Counted from the stretch's first letter, positions 32,803-42,589 are shown. The stretch: DNA of 64,000 bases from JBKBIP01 sp046297495 (GCA_046297495.1 JBKBIP010000009.1:108435-172434); one strand, 5' to 3'. A program made the numbers and translations. The notes: generated by a model not told the origin, from the sequence alone.

Positions 32803-33423
32803 TCACATCGGCGGCAAAATCCCCTTTTGCTCCAGATATTCGATTAACCGCAACGTCGCTTCTTGTGGCGTCAACGACGTGGCATCGAGCGTGACTTCGG
32901 GGTTCAACGGTGCCTCGTAGGGGTCATCGATGCCGGTGAAATTCTTGATCTCGCCAGCGCGGGCCTTCTTGTACAGCCCCTTGGGATCGCGCTGTTCGCA
33001 AGTTTCGATGGGCGTATTGACGAAAATTTCGAGGAACGGCAGCTTGGCCTCGGCGTGGATGGCACGCACGTTGTCGCGGTCCTTGCGATAGGGGCTGATG
33101 AAACTGGTCATGGTGATGATGCCGGTGTCGGCGAACAGCTTGGCCACCTCGCCGATGCGGCGGATGTTCTCCTCCCGGTCGGCGGCGGAAAAACCCAGGT
33201 TCTTGTTCAAACCATGCCGGATGTTGTCACCATCGAGCACATACGCCAAATGGCCGCGTTCCACCAGGGCATGTTCCAAGGTATAGGCCATGGTGCTCTT
33301 GCCGGAGCCGCTCAATCCGGTGAACCAAAGGGTGGCCCCTTGTTGCTTCAACATCCGGCAGCGCTCCTCGCGGGTGACGTGCCCTTCGTGCCAGGTAATA
33401 TTGGTGGCTTTGATTTCGGTCAT
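32803..33423 (-). CDS. cysC: Adenylyl-sulfate kinase
   Basis: 206 residues from the ATG at 33421-33423 (MTEIKATNITWHEG); a start five codons upstream is possible. It phosphorylates adenosine 5'-phosphosulfate to PAPS. The P-loop is FTGLSGSGKST (34-44). VLDGDNIRHGLNKNLGFS, REENIRRIGEVAKLFADTG, FISPYRKDRD, KGLYKKAR and FTGIDDPYEAP are all family hallmarks. No other sulfate-assimilation gene is adjacent. Stand-alone cysC genes often supply PAPS for sulfation of polysaccharides or lipids. Confidence 0.95.
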   Translation of the reverse strand: MTEIKATNITWHEGHVTREERCRMLKQQGATLWFTGLSGSGKSTMAYTLEHALVERGHLAYVLDGDNIRHGLNKNLGFSAADREENIRRIGEVAKLFADTGIITMTSFISPYRKDRDNVRAIHAEAKLPFLEIFVNTPIETCEQRDPKGLYKKARAGEIKNFTGIDDPYEAPLNPEVTLDATSLTPQEATLRLIEYLEQKGILPPM

Positions 33424-33459
33424 GATTCGTGATTTCACTCCGACCTTGGATCGATGAAA

Positions 33460-33508
33460 GGATTCATCGTAGCGTGTGCAATTTTACTCCACGCTTAACG
33501 ATCAATCC
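33460..33508. repeat. Dispersed palindromic element, copy 6
   Basis: Arms GGATTCATCGTAGCGTG (33460-33476) and CACGCTTAACGATCAATCC (33490-33508). They pair with one mismatch and a two-base bulge on the right arm. It lies in the divergent region between cysC and glgA, so here it cannot simply be a terminator. A degraded second piece (GGATGAATCCATT, about 33617-33630) lies nearby. Confidence 0.75.
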
Positions 33509-33704
33509 GGGATTTCCATATTTTGCTTATAACACAATTGCCCGTCTTACAGAAGTTCAGTTAAAGATCCAATCTTCCCGCGTCGGGGATGGGCAGCGAA
33601 GATGGATTGCCAAGTGGGGATGAATCCATTAGCCTAGATGGGTGCCGTGTTCGGGGTGGAGAAGACGGCTTCTTCCTTCAACCATTGGGACATACGTTAG
33701 CCAC

Positions 33705-35267
33705 ATGCCGAAAGAGGCGGAGAACCAACTCGTTCTGCACGCGGCTTCCGAAGTGGTTGGCTTCGCCAAGACAGGTGGCTTGGCGGATGTTGCCGGTTCC
33801 TTGCCCCGCGCGCTCGCCCAGTTGGATCGGCCTTGTGCCATCATCACACCGTTGTATCGCGGCACGCGCCAAGGCAAAGTCCCCTTGCGCCGCACTGAGC
33901 ACGAATTGTGCGTTCCCGTGGGGGGCCGGCCAGTCATGGGCTGGCTGTGGGAAGCGCGTTTGCCTGGCTCCAACGTGCCGGTGTATCTCGTCGAGCAACC
34001 CGACCTATTCGAGCGCGACGATCCCGCACACGGCTTTGGATTGTATCAATACACGTTGGCGAATGGCCAGAAACAGGATTACCCCGACAACTGCGCCCGC
34101 TTTGTGTTTTTCGCGCGCGCGGTCTTGGAAGCGATGCCGCTCCTCGACCTGTGGCCGACGGTGCTGCACAACCATGATTGGCAAGCCGGTCTGGTGCCGG
34201 TCTATCTGCGGGAGGAATACGCCGGGCACGCCAACCTGGACTATCGCCCGCGCTACCAACGAATGCGCTGCCTGTTCACCATCCATAATTTGGCCTATCA
34301 AGGGTTGTTTCGCTGTACGGACTTCCTACTGACCGGGCTGGATGAGCGGTTGTTCAACTATCACCAGCTGGAATTTTACGGACAGTTGAACTTTCTCAAG
34401 GCCGGCATTGTGTTTTCGGATTGGATCACCACGGTCAGCCCAACTTACGCGGCAGAGATTCAAACGCCCACTTTCGGCTGTGGCTTGCAAGGGGTGCTGA
34501 CCGAACGAAAAGACCGTTTGAGCGGTATCGTCAACGGCGTCGATTATGGCGTGTGGAATCCCGAACATGATCCACACATTTCCGCTCAATACACGGTCGA
34601 GACGGTGGCCGAAGGGAAGGCCCGCTGCAAGGCCGCCCTGCAACAGCGGCTCGGCTTGCCGGTGAAACCCGATGTTCCGCTGCTGGGCATGGTCTCGCGC
34701 CTGGTAGAGCAAAAAGGGTTGGACCTACTGGCCGGAGTGACCGATTTACTGCTCGCTCCGAATGACAATGATGAGCCGGAAGAATGCCAACTCGTCATCC
34801 TTGGCGACGGCGATCCGATGTATCATCACCTGTTGTTGGAGCTGCAAGCGCGTTACCCGGAGCGCGTCCATGTGACGTTGGCCTTCGACGAGCGTTTGGC
34901 TCACCAGATCGAGGCGGGAGCGGATATTTACTTGATGCCCAGCCAGTACGAACCGTCGGGACTGAATCAGTTGTACAGCCTGAAATACGGCACGGTGCCG
35001 GTAGTGCGCGCCACCGGCGGCTTGGCCGACACCATCGTCGATTGCACGCCGGAGACGTTGGCCCAAGGGACGGCCACCGGCTTTGCCTTCGTCCCCTACA
35101 CGCCCGCCGCTTTCCTGGCCGCCACGCGCCGGGCCATGACAGTCTATCGCCACGATCCAGACACCTGGCGCCAGCTCCAGCGCCACGGCATGACGCAAGA
35201 TTGGTCCTGGGACCGCAGCGCGCGGGCGTATGAGGAGTTGTATCGCCGGCTGTTGGAAGAGGGTTGA
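33705..35267 (+). CDS. glgA: Glycogen synthase (ADP-glucose type)
   Basis: 520 residues from the ATG at 33705 (MPKEAENQLVLHAASEVVGF); the frame is open 21 codons upstream. GT5 glycosyltransferase that elongates alpha-1,4-glucan. Marks are FAKTGGLADVAGSLPRAL (the ADP-glucose KTGGL motif), VLHNHDWQAGLVPVYLRE, FTIHNLAYQGLF, GIVNGVDYGVWNPEHD, GMVSRLVEQKGLDLL and the C-terminal MPSQYEPSGLNQLYSLKYGTV followed by VRATGGLADTIVD. It starts a plus-strand series with galT-like and GH57 genes that together handle alpha-glucan and hexose-phosphates. Confidence 0.93.
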   Translation: MPKEAENQLVLHAASEVVGFAKTGGLADVAGSLPRALAQLDRPCAIITPLYRGTRQGKVPLRRTEHELCVPVGGRPVMGWLWEARLPGSNVPVYLVEQPDLFERDDPAHGFGLYQYTLANGQKQDYPDNCARFVFFARAVLEAMPLLDLWPTVLHNHDWQAGLVPVYLREEYAGHANLDYRPRYQRMRCLFTIHNLAYQGLFRCTDFLLTGLDERLFNYHQLEFYGQLNFLKAGIVFSDWITTVSPTYAAEIQTPTFGCGLQGVLTERKDRLSGIVNGVDYGVWNPEHDPHISAQYTVETVAEGKARCKAALQQRLGLPVKPDVPLLGMVSRLVEQKGLDLLAGVTDLLLAPNDNDEPEECQLVILGDGDPMYHHLLLELQARYPERVHVTLAFDERLAHQIEAGADIYLMPSQYEPSGLNQLYSLKYGTVPVVRATGGLADTIVDCTPETLAQGTATGFAFVPYTPAAFLAATRRAMTVYRHDPDTWRQLQRHGMTQDWSWDRSARAYEELYRRLLEEG

Positions 35268-35316
35268 GCCATGTCGGCGCGTGGGACGTTAGCCTTCTGC
35301 TGAGAAGTGGTTGCCA

Positions 35317-35332
35317 GGGGACTTACGTCCCC
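35317..35332. repeat. Short hairpin after glgA
   Basis: GGGGAC (35317-35322) and GTCCCC (35327-35332) around TTAC, 50 bases after the glgA stop. There is no T run. It may stabilise the glgA transcript. Confidence 0.35.
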
Positions 35333-35494
35333 ACTCGCCGGCTCACTACTTGCCGTGAAAGTCTTTGATCGGACGCGGAGACACGTATAACAAGGGAAGG
35401 GCAAACGAGGCACGGTCGCAGTGGGAATAAGCACATGTTGGAATCTGATGCCTTTGCCACCGCCCATTTGCCGATTTCCTTGAGGGGCTTGCCG

Positions 35495-36499
35495 ATGCCG
35501 GAACTGCGCAAGGATCCGATCGTGGGGCGCTGGGTGATCATCGCCACCGACCGGGCCAAACGACCCATCGCCCCCAAGAGTGACGCCAACCTGGTCGGCG
35601 CCGCCAATTGTCCGTTCTGCGAAGGACATGAGGGAGACACGCCGCAGGAGATCCTGGCTTATCGGGATCGCGCCAGTCCCCCCAACAGTAAGGGCTGGCG
35701 CGTGCGGGTCGTGCCCAACAAGTTCCCCGCCTTGCAAATCGAGGGGGATTTACAGAAACGGGGCGAAGGCATCTACGACAAAATGAACGGCATCGGCGCC
35801 CATGAAGTGATCATCGAGTGTCCGCACCATGAGATCTCGATGGCCAATCTTGGCGTCGAACACATCCGCGAGGTGTTGTGGGTCTATCACGACCGGCTGG
35901 TCGATCTGAAGAAAGACCCCCGTTTCGTCTATGGCATGTTGTTCAAGAATGTCGGAGCCAATGCCGGCGCATCGCTGGAGCATTCGCACTCGCAGTTAAT
36001 TGTCACGCCTATCGTGCCGATCAGCGTCTGGGAAGAGATGACCGGCGCCTTGGAATTTTTCAACTATCGCGGGCGGTGCATCTACTGCGACATGATCCAT
36101 CAAGAATCGGGAACCGAGAAACGGATCGTGCTGGACACGCCCCACTTTCTCACCTTCACCCCCTATGCCAGCCGTTTCCCCTTCGAGACTTGGATCGTCC
36201 CCAAGAACCACAGCAGCCATTTCGAGAACATCCAGAAAACCGAGGTCGAGGAGCTGGGGGCCTTGCTCAAGACGATTTTGCTAAAGCTGGAGAAAGCCCT
36301 GGATAAACCGGCCTATAACTATATCATTCATACCTCGCCGTTCGACACGCAAGCTCTCCCCCATTACCACTGGCACATCGAGATCATTCCCCGCCTGACG
36401 CGCGTGGCCGGGTTTGAATGGGGCACGGGCTTTTACATCAACCCCATGCCTCCCGAACAAGCCGCTGCCTTGCTGCGCGAGACGGTCATCCCTCAGTAA
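35495..36499 (+). CDS. galT: Galactose-1-phosphate uridylyltransferase family protein
   Basis: 334 residues from the ATG at 35495 (MPELRKDPIVGRWV), which follows GAGGGGC; an ATG 20 codons upstream is less likely. HIT-superfamily nucleotidyltransferase. Zinc ligands are NCPFCEGHE near the N-terminus and the downstream histidine pair. The catalytic site, HPH in the classical enzyme, here reads LEHSHSQLIVTP. RWVIIATDRAKRP, RVVPNKFPAL, YCDMIHQE, FTPYASRFPFETWIVPK and LPHYHWHIEIIPRL match the family. In the glycogen context it could also act as an ADP-glucose/UDP-glucose-type pyrophosphorylase-like transferase. The symbol reflects family membership only. Confidence 0.87.
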   Translation: MPELRKDPIVGRWVIIATDRAKRPIAPKSDANLVGAANCPFCEGHEGDTPQEILAYRDRASPPNSKGWRVRVVPNKFPALQIEGDLQKRGEGIYDKMNGIGAHEVIIECPHHEISMANLGVEHIREVLWVYHDRLVDLKKDPRFVYGMLFKNVGANAGASLEHSHSQLIVTPIVPISVWEEMTGALEFFNYRGRCIYCDMIHQESGTEKRIVLDTPHFLTFTPYASRFPFETWIVPKNHSSHFENIQKTEVEELGALLKTILLKLEKALDKPAYNYIIHTSPFDTQALPHYHWHIEIIPRLTRVAGFEWGTGFYINPMPPEQAAALLRETVIPQ

Positions 36500-36514
36500 T
36501 CAGTGTTTAGCGGC

Positions 36515-36529
36515 CGTGCCACAGGCACG
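36515..36529. repeat. Short hairpin upstream of the GH57 gene
   Basis: CGTGCC (36515-36520) and GGCACG (36524-36529) around ACA, between the galT-like stop and the GH57 start. No T run. Confidence 0.35.
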
Positions 36530-36568
36530 CCACCCAGGAGTTCGGTTTTGTTGCGAAAGGATGTCGGT

Positions 36569-38731
36569 GTGAGTATTCGTTTCATTTTCGCGTTACACAA
36601 TCACCAGCCCGTTGGAAATTTCGAAGGAGTCTTTGAAGGCGCTTACCGCGATAGCTATGCCCCCTTCCTGGAACTGCTCGACCAATATCCCGACATTCCC
36701 TTTTGCCTGCACACCAGCGGCTGCCTCATGGAATGGCTGGCCGAGCGCAAGCCCGACTACATCGACCGGCTGCGGCGCATGGTGGCGCGCGGTCAGGTGG
36801 AGATCTTGGGCGGCGTCTTTTACGAGCCGATCATGACCATGATCCCGCCGCGCGACCGCGTCGGCCAGATTCGGTCTTACACCGCTTTCTTGGAGGATCT
36901 GCTCGCCACGCGCGTGCGCGGCATGTGGATTCCCGAACGGGTCTGGGAACAGAACCTGGTCAGCGACATCGCCGAGGCAGGGATTGAGTACACCGTGCTG
37001 GACGATTACCACTTCAAGCAGGGGGGAGTGGACGCGGAACGGCTTTTTGGCCACTACGTCAGCGAGGACAACGGCCGGCTGCTGCGCGTCTTTCCGATTA
37101 GCGAGCGCCTGCGCTACGTGGTGCCGTTTCAGGAACCAGAAGCCTCGTTGCGCTACTTCCAAGAGGTGGCCGCCCAGCACCCCGACGCCGTCGTCGTGTT
37201 CGCCGATGATGGGGAGAAGTTCGGCTCGTGGCCGGGGACGCATCAGCACTGTTTCACGCATGGCTGGTTGCGGCGCTTCTTGGAGATGCTCCGCCACCAT
37301 CAGGACTGGATCACGACATGTCATTTCGGTCAGACGCTTGATGAGACTCCTTCGATTGGCAAGGTCTATCTGCCCGACGGTAGCTACCGCGAGATGACCG
37401 AATGGGCGCTGCCGGAGCGGCGCCTGCTGGCCTACAATCGCCTGGTGCATAGCTTCGAGCACGACGAGCGCGGCCCCTTGCTGCGGCAATTCCTACGCGG
37501 TGGCTACTGGCGCAACTTCAAGGTCAAGTATCCCGAAACCGAGGAGATGTACGCCCGCATGATGGAGATCAGCCAACGGCTGCACGCGGCGGAGCAAGTC
37601 GGCGCCGATCCCAACAAGCTGGCCAAGGCGCGCACGGCCCTGTATCGCGGTCAGTGCAATTGTCCCTGGTGGCATGGGGCGTTCGGCGGCCTGTATCTGC
37701 CCCACCTGCGCAATGCCGTCTATCAGCACCTCATCGCCGCCGATAACGCCTTGCGCGAGATCAACCATCGGGATGGCGACTGGACGGATCGGCAAATCGC
37801 CGATTTCAACTTCGATGGTCAGCCGGAAGTCAAACTGAGCAACAGCCGACTGTCCGCCTACTTCCGACCCAATCAAGGGGGCTGTTTGTATGAGCTGGAT
37901 TTACATGTGATTCGCCATAACCTGCTGGCCACGCTGTCGCGCCGGCCGGAAGCGTATCACGACACCATCGCGCGCGCGGCGCGTGGCGAAGCCCCCAGCG
38001 AAGGCTCGACCAACCGCCATGATCCGGTCATCTTCAAGCAAGGGGGCTTGGAGCAGTTATTGCACTATGACCCGTACTCACGCAAGGGCTTGATCGATCA
38101 CTTTTATGACCCCAAGACGACATTGACCCAGCTGACGAACGTGGCGGAAAAAGAGCTGGGGGATTTCGTGACCGGCCATTATGACCATGCGGTGAGCCAG
38201 CACGGCCCGGCGACACAGCTCGTATTATCGCGTGAGGGAAAGGTCGGCGAACATCGCCTCCATCTGACCAAGGAAATCACTCTGCGGCCGGCAGCTGACC
38301 AAATCGAGATTCGCTACGTTCTGGACAATCTCTTGCCGGGACGGGCGCCGTTCCTCTTCGCGGTGGAGTTCAACTTTGCCGGCATGGCGGCAGGGGCCGA
38401 CGACCGCTACTTCCAGCACGAGGGGCGGCCACGCGCCGGCCAATTGCAGACGTTGCAAGACTTGACACAAACCAAGGGAATCGCGCTGGTCGATGAATGG
38501 CTGGGACTGAACGCCAGCTTGACATTGTCCCAGCCCGGCGGCATCTGGGCCTTCCCCATCCAGACCGTGAGCAACTCCGAGAGCGGTTTCGAGCTGGTGC
38601 ATCAAAGCACGGCGGTCGTCCCGCATTGGCGCATCGAGGCCGACAGCCAAGGACGTTGGGAAGTGACCTTGGGCTTGCGTCTCGACGTGTCCCAAGCTGA
38701 TGTCACCCGCGCGCTGCGCGTGACGGCGTGA
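36569..38731 (+). CDS. GH57 4-alpha-glucanotransferase/alpha-amylase
   Basis: 720 residues from the GTG at 36569, with AAAGGA upstream; the frame is open from 36503. With this start the catalytic nucleophile is E123 (GMWIPERVWEQ) and the acid/base D214 (VFADDGEKFGSWPG). These are the numbers known for the Thermococcus litoralis GH57 glucanotransferase, which supports the choice. The GH57 barrel (ALHNHQPVGNFEG) is followed by the family's C-terminal beta domains of the DUF1925/DUF1926 type from about 310 onward. It transfers or hydrolyses alpha-1,4-glucan segments. It follows galT and glgA on the same strand and works on the same polymer. Confidence 0.92.
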   Translation: MSIRFIFALHNHQPVGNFEGVFEGAYRDSYAPFLELLDQYPDIPFCLHTSGCLMEWLAERKPDYIDRLRRMVARGQVEILGGVFYEPIMTMIPPRDRVGQIRSYTAFLEDLLATRVRGMWIPERVWEQNLVSDIAEAGIEYTVLDDYHFKQGGVDAERLFGHYVSEDNGRLLRVFPISERLRYVVPFQEPEASLRYFQEVAAQHPDAVVVFADDGEKFGSWPGTHQHCFTHGWLRRFLEMLRHHQDWITTCHFGQTLDETPSIGKVYLPDGSYREMTEWALPERRLLAYNRLVHSFEHDERGPLLRQFLRGGYWRNFKVKYPETEEMYARMMEISQRLHAAEQVGADPNKLAKARTALYRGQCNCPWWHGAFGGLYLPHLRNAVYQHLIAADNALREINHRDGDWTDRQIADFNFDGQPEVKLSNSRLSAYFRPNQGGCLYELDLHVIRHNLLATLSRRPEAYHDTIARAARGEAPSEGSTNRHDPVIFKQGGLEQLLHYDPYSRKGLIDHFYDPKTTLTQLTNVAEKELGDFVTGHYDHAVSQHGPATQLVLSREGKVGEHRLHLTKEITLRPAADQIEIRYVLDNLLPGRAPFLFAVEFNFAGMAAGADDRYFQHEGRPRAGQLQTLQDLTQTKGIALVDEWLGLNASLTLSQPGGIWAFPIQTVSNSESGFELVHQSTAVVPHWRIEADSQGRWEVTLGLRLDVSQADVTRALRVTA

Positions 38732-38799
38732 GCGTTGCCCTCCTTGGGAAGCGTTACGCGAATCCGGAAATGCCGAGCCATCGCTTCTCGATGCCGGCG

Positions 38800-38850
38800 T
38801 GCGGTAATTCATCGCTTCGAGCACGCGCTGATCCCACGCGCAACGATCCA
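38800..38850. repeat. Degenerate copy of the dispersed palindrome
   Basis: AATTCATCGCTTCGAGC (about 38806-38822) resembles the left arm, and GCGCAACGATCCA (about 38839-38851) the right arm. Pairing is much weakened. It lies between the GH57 and kinase genes. Confidence 0.45.
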
Positions 38851-38970
38851 GCCATCATCCAAATCGGGAAGTTATGGATCGGCGTTTCCCCCGTCCTATT
38901 GACTTTGCCCCGTGAACCTTCCAGTTTAATCAGTGAAACCTTTCTTCCTGCCTATTGAGGACCACCTTGC

Positions 38971-40644
38971 ATGCACCCTGTCCAAGCCAGCCCGGTGGAA
39001 CTGGACCGCGACGAGCGCTTGGCCCGACTGCTCACCGAGATGACGGAGCGCTTTCATCAAGGACACTCGGTGGACATTGAAGAGTATGCCTGCAGCCATC
39101 CCGACTTGGCCGAGGAGCTGCGCGAGTTGTGGCTGGCGGCGCGACTGGCAGAGGAAGTGGCTCGGTTGCCGCTGGAGCAATCGGCCACGCTTCTCCAAGG
39201 ACGCCCAAGCACGCCGCTTCCTACCCCTGCGGTGCCGCGCGCGTTTGGCGATTGGGAATTGTTGGAGGAACTAGGCCGCGGCGGCATGGGAGTCGTCTAT
39301 AAGGCCCGGCAAGTCAGCCTCAATCGCGTCGTGGCCCTGAAAATGATCTTGCACGGGGTCTGGGCTTCCGAAGCCGAGTTGGCCCGCTTTCGCGTGGAGG
39401 CCGAGGCCGCCGCCCGCTTGCGGCATCCGCACATCGTTTCCGTGCTGAGCATCGGCGACCATGACGGACAAGCCTATTTCAGCATGCCCTACGTGGAGGG
39501 ACCGACGCTGGCGGAGCGGCTCAAAGAGGGGCCGTTGCCGCCGCGCGAGGCCGCCCGCTTGCTCGTCCCCATCGCCCGCGCCGTCCACCATGCCCATGAA
39601 GCTGGCATCCTGCACCGCGATCTGAAACCGTCCAACGTGCTCCTCGACGCGGACGGCCAGCCGCACGTCACTGATTTCGGCTTGGCCAAATGCGTGGCCA
39701 ATGATTTAGGACTGACGCACTCAGGGGCCATCGTCGGGACGCCGAGCTACATGGCCCCGGAACAGGCCGCCGGCAATCGCGGCGTCCTTAGCCCGGCTAC
39801 GGATGTGTATAGCCTGGGATGCATTCTCTACGAGCTGCTCACTGGACGCCCGCCGTTCCGGGCCGCCACTGCGCTTGACACGATTCACTTGGTTTTGGAA
39901 CAAGAACCGGTACCGCCGCGCTTGCTCAATCCGCAGGTGGATCGTGAGTTGGAATTGATCTGTTTGCAGTGCTTGCAGAAACCGCCCGACCTGCGTTATG
40001 CCAGCGCCGCGCAGCTGGCCGATGACGTGGAATCCTTTCTCAACGGCGAGCCACCGACCGTCCGCCCCAGTGGCTTGGCCTACTTCCTCGACCGCATGTT
40101 CCGCGAGACGCACCATGCGGCGGTGCTCGAAAATTGGGGCTTGCTGTGGATGTGGCACAGCTTGAAGATTCTGCTGCTGTGCTTGCTGACCGCGTGGCTG
40201 GCGTGGCGTGGCGTCACCAACCCGATCACCTATTTGCTCATCTGGGGCGTCGGTCTGATTGCCTGGGGAACAATTTTTTGGAAACTTCGGAGCCGCAGTG
40301 GGCCGGTGCTGTTCATCGAACGGCAAATCGCGCACTTATGGGCCGGGGGAGTCTTGGGAAGTATTAGCGTCTTCATTGCCGAGATGCTCATGGAATTGCC
40401 AGTGTTGTCACTGGCGCCGATGTTGGCCATCTTCGCCGGCATGGTCTTCATGGCCAAGGCGGGGATGTTGTCGGGCGTGTTTTATTTTCATGCCGGTGTC
40501 TTGTTCCTGACGGCGTTCGCCATGACTTTGCTGCCGGCGCCGCTGAGTATTTCCCTGTTCGGGCTGGCGTCCGCCGCGTGCTTTTTCTTTCCGGGCTTGA
40601 AGTATTATCGGCAACGCGCGCGAGGGGGGAGTGTCATGGAATGA
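38971..40644 (+). CDS. Serine/threonine protein kinase with polytopic C-terminal membrane domain
   Basis: 557 residues, with GAGGA upstream of the ATG. Residues 1-85 are a helical regulatory segment seen before many planctomycete kinases (DIEEYACSHPDLAEELREL). The kinase domain spans about 93-355: glycine loop LGRGGMGVVYKA, VALKMI, catalytic loop ILHRDLKPSNVLL, DFGLAK, GTPSYMAPEQ and DVYSLGCILYELLTG. All catalytic residues are intact, so it should be active. The C-terminal 190 residues hold about six membrane helices instead of the usual single helix and sensor domain. The signal and targets are unknown. Confidence 0.9.
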   Translation: MHPVQASPVELDRDERLARLLTEMTERFHQGHSVDIEEYACSHPDLAEELRELWLAARLAEEVARLPLEQSATLLQGRPSTPLPTPAVPRAFGDWELLEELGRGGMGVVYKARQVSLNRVVALKMILHGVWASEAELARFRVEAEAAARLRHPHIVSVLSIGDHDGQAYFSMPYVEGPTLAERLKEGPLPPREAARLLVPIARAVHHAHEAGILHRDLKPSNVLLDADGQPHVTDFGLAKCVANDLGLTHSGAIVGTPSYMAPEQAAGNRGVLSPATDVYSLGCILYELLTGRPPFRAATALDTIHLVLEQEPVPPRLLNPQVDRELELICLQCLQKPPDLRYASAAQLADDVESFLNGEPPTVRPSGLAYFLDRMFRETHHAAVLENWGLLWMWHSLKILLLCLLTAWLAWRGVTNPITYLLIWGVGLIAWGTIFWKLRSRSGPVLFIERQIAHLWAGGVLGSISVFIAEMLMELPVLSLAPMLAIFAGMVFMAKAGMLSGVFYFHAGVLFLTAFAMTLLPAPLSISLFGLASAACFFFPGLKYYRQRARGGSVME

Positions 40645-40719
40645 GCGCGCCGCGAGATAGAGCGGTTGGGGCGTCTATCCTTAATGGTAGGGAATCATTA
40701 GCGCTTTACGCTGTTTTGA

Positions 40720-40769
40720 GATTCATCGGTTCATGTGGGCAGCCTTCTCTCCGCGCGAAACGATGAATC
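40720..40769. repeat. Dispersed palindromic element, copy 7
   Basis: Outer arms GATTCATCGGTTC (40720-40732) and GAAACGATGAATC (40757-40769) pair at 13 positions with one G-T. The inner arms have diverged, leaving a larger loop. It lies between the kinase and GTPase genes, which run in the same direction. Confidence 0.8.
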
Positions 40770-40832
40770 AAGAACAGATATACCGAAATAGGGAAGAGCT
40801 ACTTCATTTACTCCGTTGACGAAGAGCGTCAC

Positions 40833-42041
40833 ATGCCGGATATGTTTCGCAAGGTCAAGCAGCTATTCTCCTCGGAAGCCCGTGATGCCGAGGTGCAGGC
40901 GCAGTTGGCGAAGCTGCGCGAGAAGACGCCGGTGCCGGTCTTTTGGCTGTTTGGCAAGACGCAGAGCGGCAAGACGTCACTCATCAAATATCTGACCGGG
41001 GCCGATGAGGCGGAGATTGGCCAGGGGTTCCAGCCCTGCACGCGCTTCTCGCGCATGTACGAGTTTCCCACCGCCGAGGCGCCGTTGTTGACGTTTCTCG
41101 ACACGCGCGGCGTTGATGAGCCGGGCTACGACCCCCGCGAGGATTTGGCTCGCTTCGATGAGCTGGCCCATGTCGTCGTGGTGACGGTCAAAGTGCTTGA
41201 TCAGGCCCAGGAAAATGTGCTGAATCAACTCCGCAAAATCCGCGCCGCCCGCCCCGCACGCCCGGTCGTGCTGGTGTTGACCTGTCTGCACGAAGCCTAT
41301 CCGCAACAGCAGCACCTGCAGCCGTACCCATTTGAGCACTGGCCGCCTAAAGACCATGCCAGCGAAATTGACAGTCCACTCGCTGTCGTGCCTGAGACAT
41401 TGCGGCGCAGTTTGGCGGAACAGCGCCGCCGGTTCGCCGGGGTCGTCGATCAGATCGTGCCGGTCGATCTCACCAAACCAGAGGAGGGATTCGCGGAACC
41501 GAACTACGGCGGTGACCATTTGAAGCGAACGTTGCTCGATGTCTTGCCGCACGCCTATCGGCAGACCCTGTTGGCCCTGGACGAAGCGATGCGCGACTTG
41601 CAAGACCTGTACGCCCGCCATGCCTTGCCGCACATCATCGGCTACAGCACCTTGGCGGCCACGGCGGGGGCGATCCCGATTCCCTGGATCGACTTGCTCA
41701 TCTTGCCGGGCATCCAAACGCGCATGATCTACCACTTGGCCCGCTTCTATGGCCAACCGATGACCAGCAAGCGCTTCCTGGAATTGGCCAGCACGCTCGG
41801 CATGGGAATGCTCGCCCGCCAAGCGGCCCGTGAGCTGACCAAGTTCATCCCCTACGTCGGCTCGGTGGCCAGCGCTGCCCTCGCCGGCGCCTCGACGTTC
41901 GCCTTGGGCAAGGCGTTTTGTTACTACTACAGCAACATCCACAAAGGACACGTGCCGCAACCAGAGGAATTACGGCGCTATTATCAGGAACAATTGGCGC
42001 AGGCGACGGAGTGGATGAAGGGACAACGGCAAGGAGATTGA
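40833..42041 (+). CDS. Era-like GTPase with DUF697-type membrane-associated C-terminus
   Basis: 402 residues. The G1 motif is LFGKTQSGKTSLIKYLTG (about 39-56), G3 is FLDTRGVDEPGYD (about 87-99), and a G4-like VLVLTCLHEAY occupies the usual place without a clean NKxD. After a linker, residues from about 255 contain hydrophobic segments GYSTLAATAGAIPIPWIDLLILPGIQ and FIPYVGSVASAALAGASTFALG, the DUF697 pattern. It may associate with the membrane. Proteins of this kind are poorly characterised. The next gene starts 14 bases downstream. Confidence 0.82.
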   Translation: MPDMFRKVKQLFSSEARDAEVQAQLAKLREKTPVPVFWLFGKTQSGKTSLIKYLTGADEAEIGQGFQPCTRFSRMYEFPTAEAPLLTFLDTRGVDEPGYDPREDLARFDELAHVVVVTVKVLDQAQENVLNQLRKIRAARPARPVVLVLTCLHEAYPQQQHLQPYPFEHWPPKDHASEIDSPLAVVPETLRRSLAEQRRRFAGVVDQIVPVDLTKPEEGFAEPNYGGDHLKRTLLDVLPHAYRQTLLALDEAMRDLQDLYARHALPHIIGYSTLAATAGAIPIPWIDLLILPGIQTRMIYHLARFYGQPMTSKRFLELASTLGMGMLARQAARELTKFIPYVGSVASAALAGASTFALGKAFCYYYSNIHKGHVPQPEELRRYYQEQLAQATEWMKGQRQGD

Positions 42042-42055
42042 TTCATCGTACTGCC

Positions 42056-42589
42056 ATGATCCCGCTTATCTATCATCCGCGCTACAACATCACGGCCTTC
42101 GGGCTGGAACGGCTGCATCCGTTCGATAGCCGCAAATATGGGCGGATTGTCAATTGGCTCATTCGTCAAGGACTTCGCCAGCCGCGAGACTTCCTCTCTC
42201 CCCCTTGTTGTCCCAAGGCGGATCTGCTTCGTCTTCATACATCGGAATATCTGCGGGCACTGCGTCAGCAGCACGTCCTGGCGCGGATATTGGAAGTTCC
42301 TGTCCTTCGTTTTTTGCCGGCTTGGCTGATCGCTTGGCGAGTGCTACGGCCGATGTGCTGGGCGACGGGGGGAACGATACTGGCTTGTCGCTTAGCTCTG
42401 CAGCATGGCTTGGCCATTAACCTAAGCGGCGGGTATCACCACGCCAGCCGGGACCGAGGGAGTGGCTTTTGCGTCTATGCGGACGTGCCGTTGGCGTTGG
42501 TATTATCGGGTGGTTACGGTCCCTTGTCTTGGGAAGCGCAAGCTCGGTCCATTGAAGGGATATTGACCAGGTTTGATGAAGAAAGTTGA
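42056..42589 (+). pseudogene. HDAC11-like histone deacetylase-family gene with large internal deletion
   Basis: The frame encodes 177 residues from the ATG at 42056, with AAGGAG upstream. The N-terminal 147 residues follow class IV (HDAC11-like) deacetylases closely: YHPRYNITAFGLERLHPFD, LRLHTSEYLRAL, LRPMCWATGGTI, GYHHASRDRGSGFCVYAD. Immediately after VPLA the sequence jumps to LVLSGGYGPLSWEAQARSI, which corresponds to the extreme C-terminus. About 140 residues are absent, including all three metal ligands (the DxDxH loop and the later Asp). It cannot be a working deacetylase. The reading frame itself is unbroken, so a recent deletion is likely. Confidence 0.7.
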
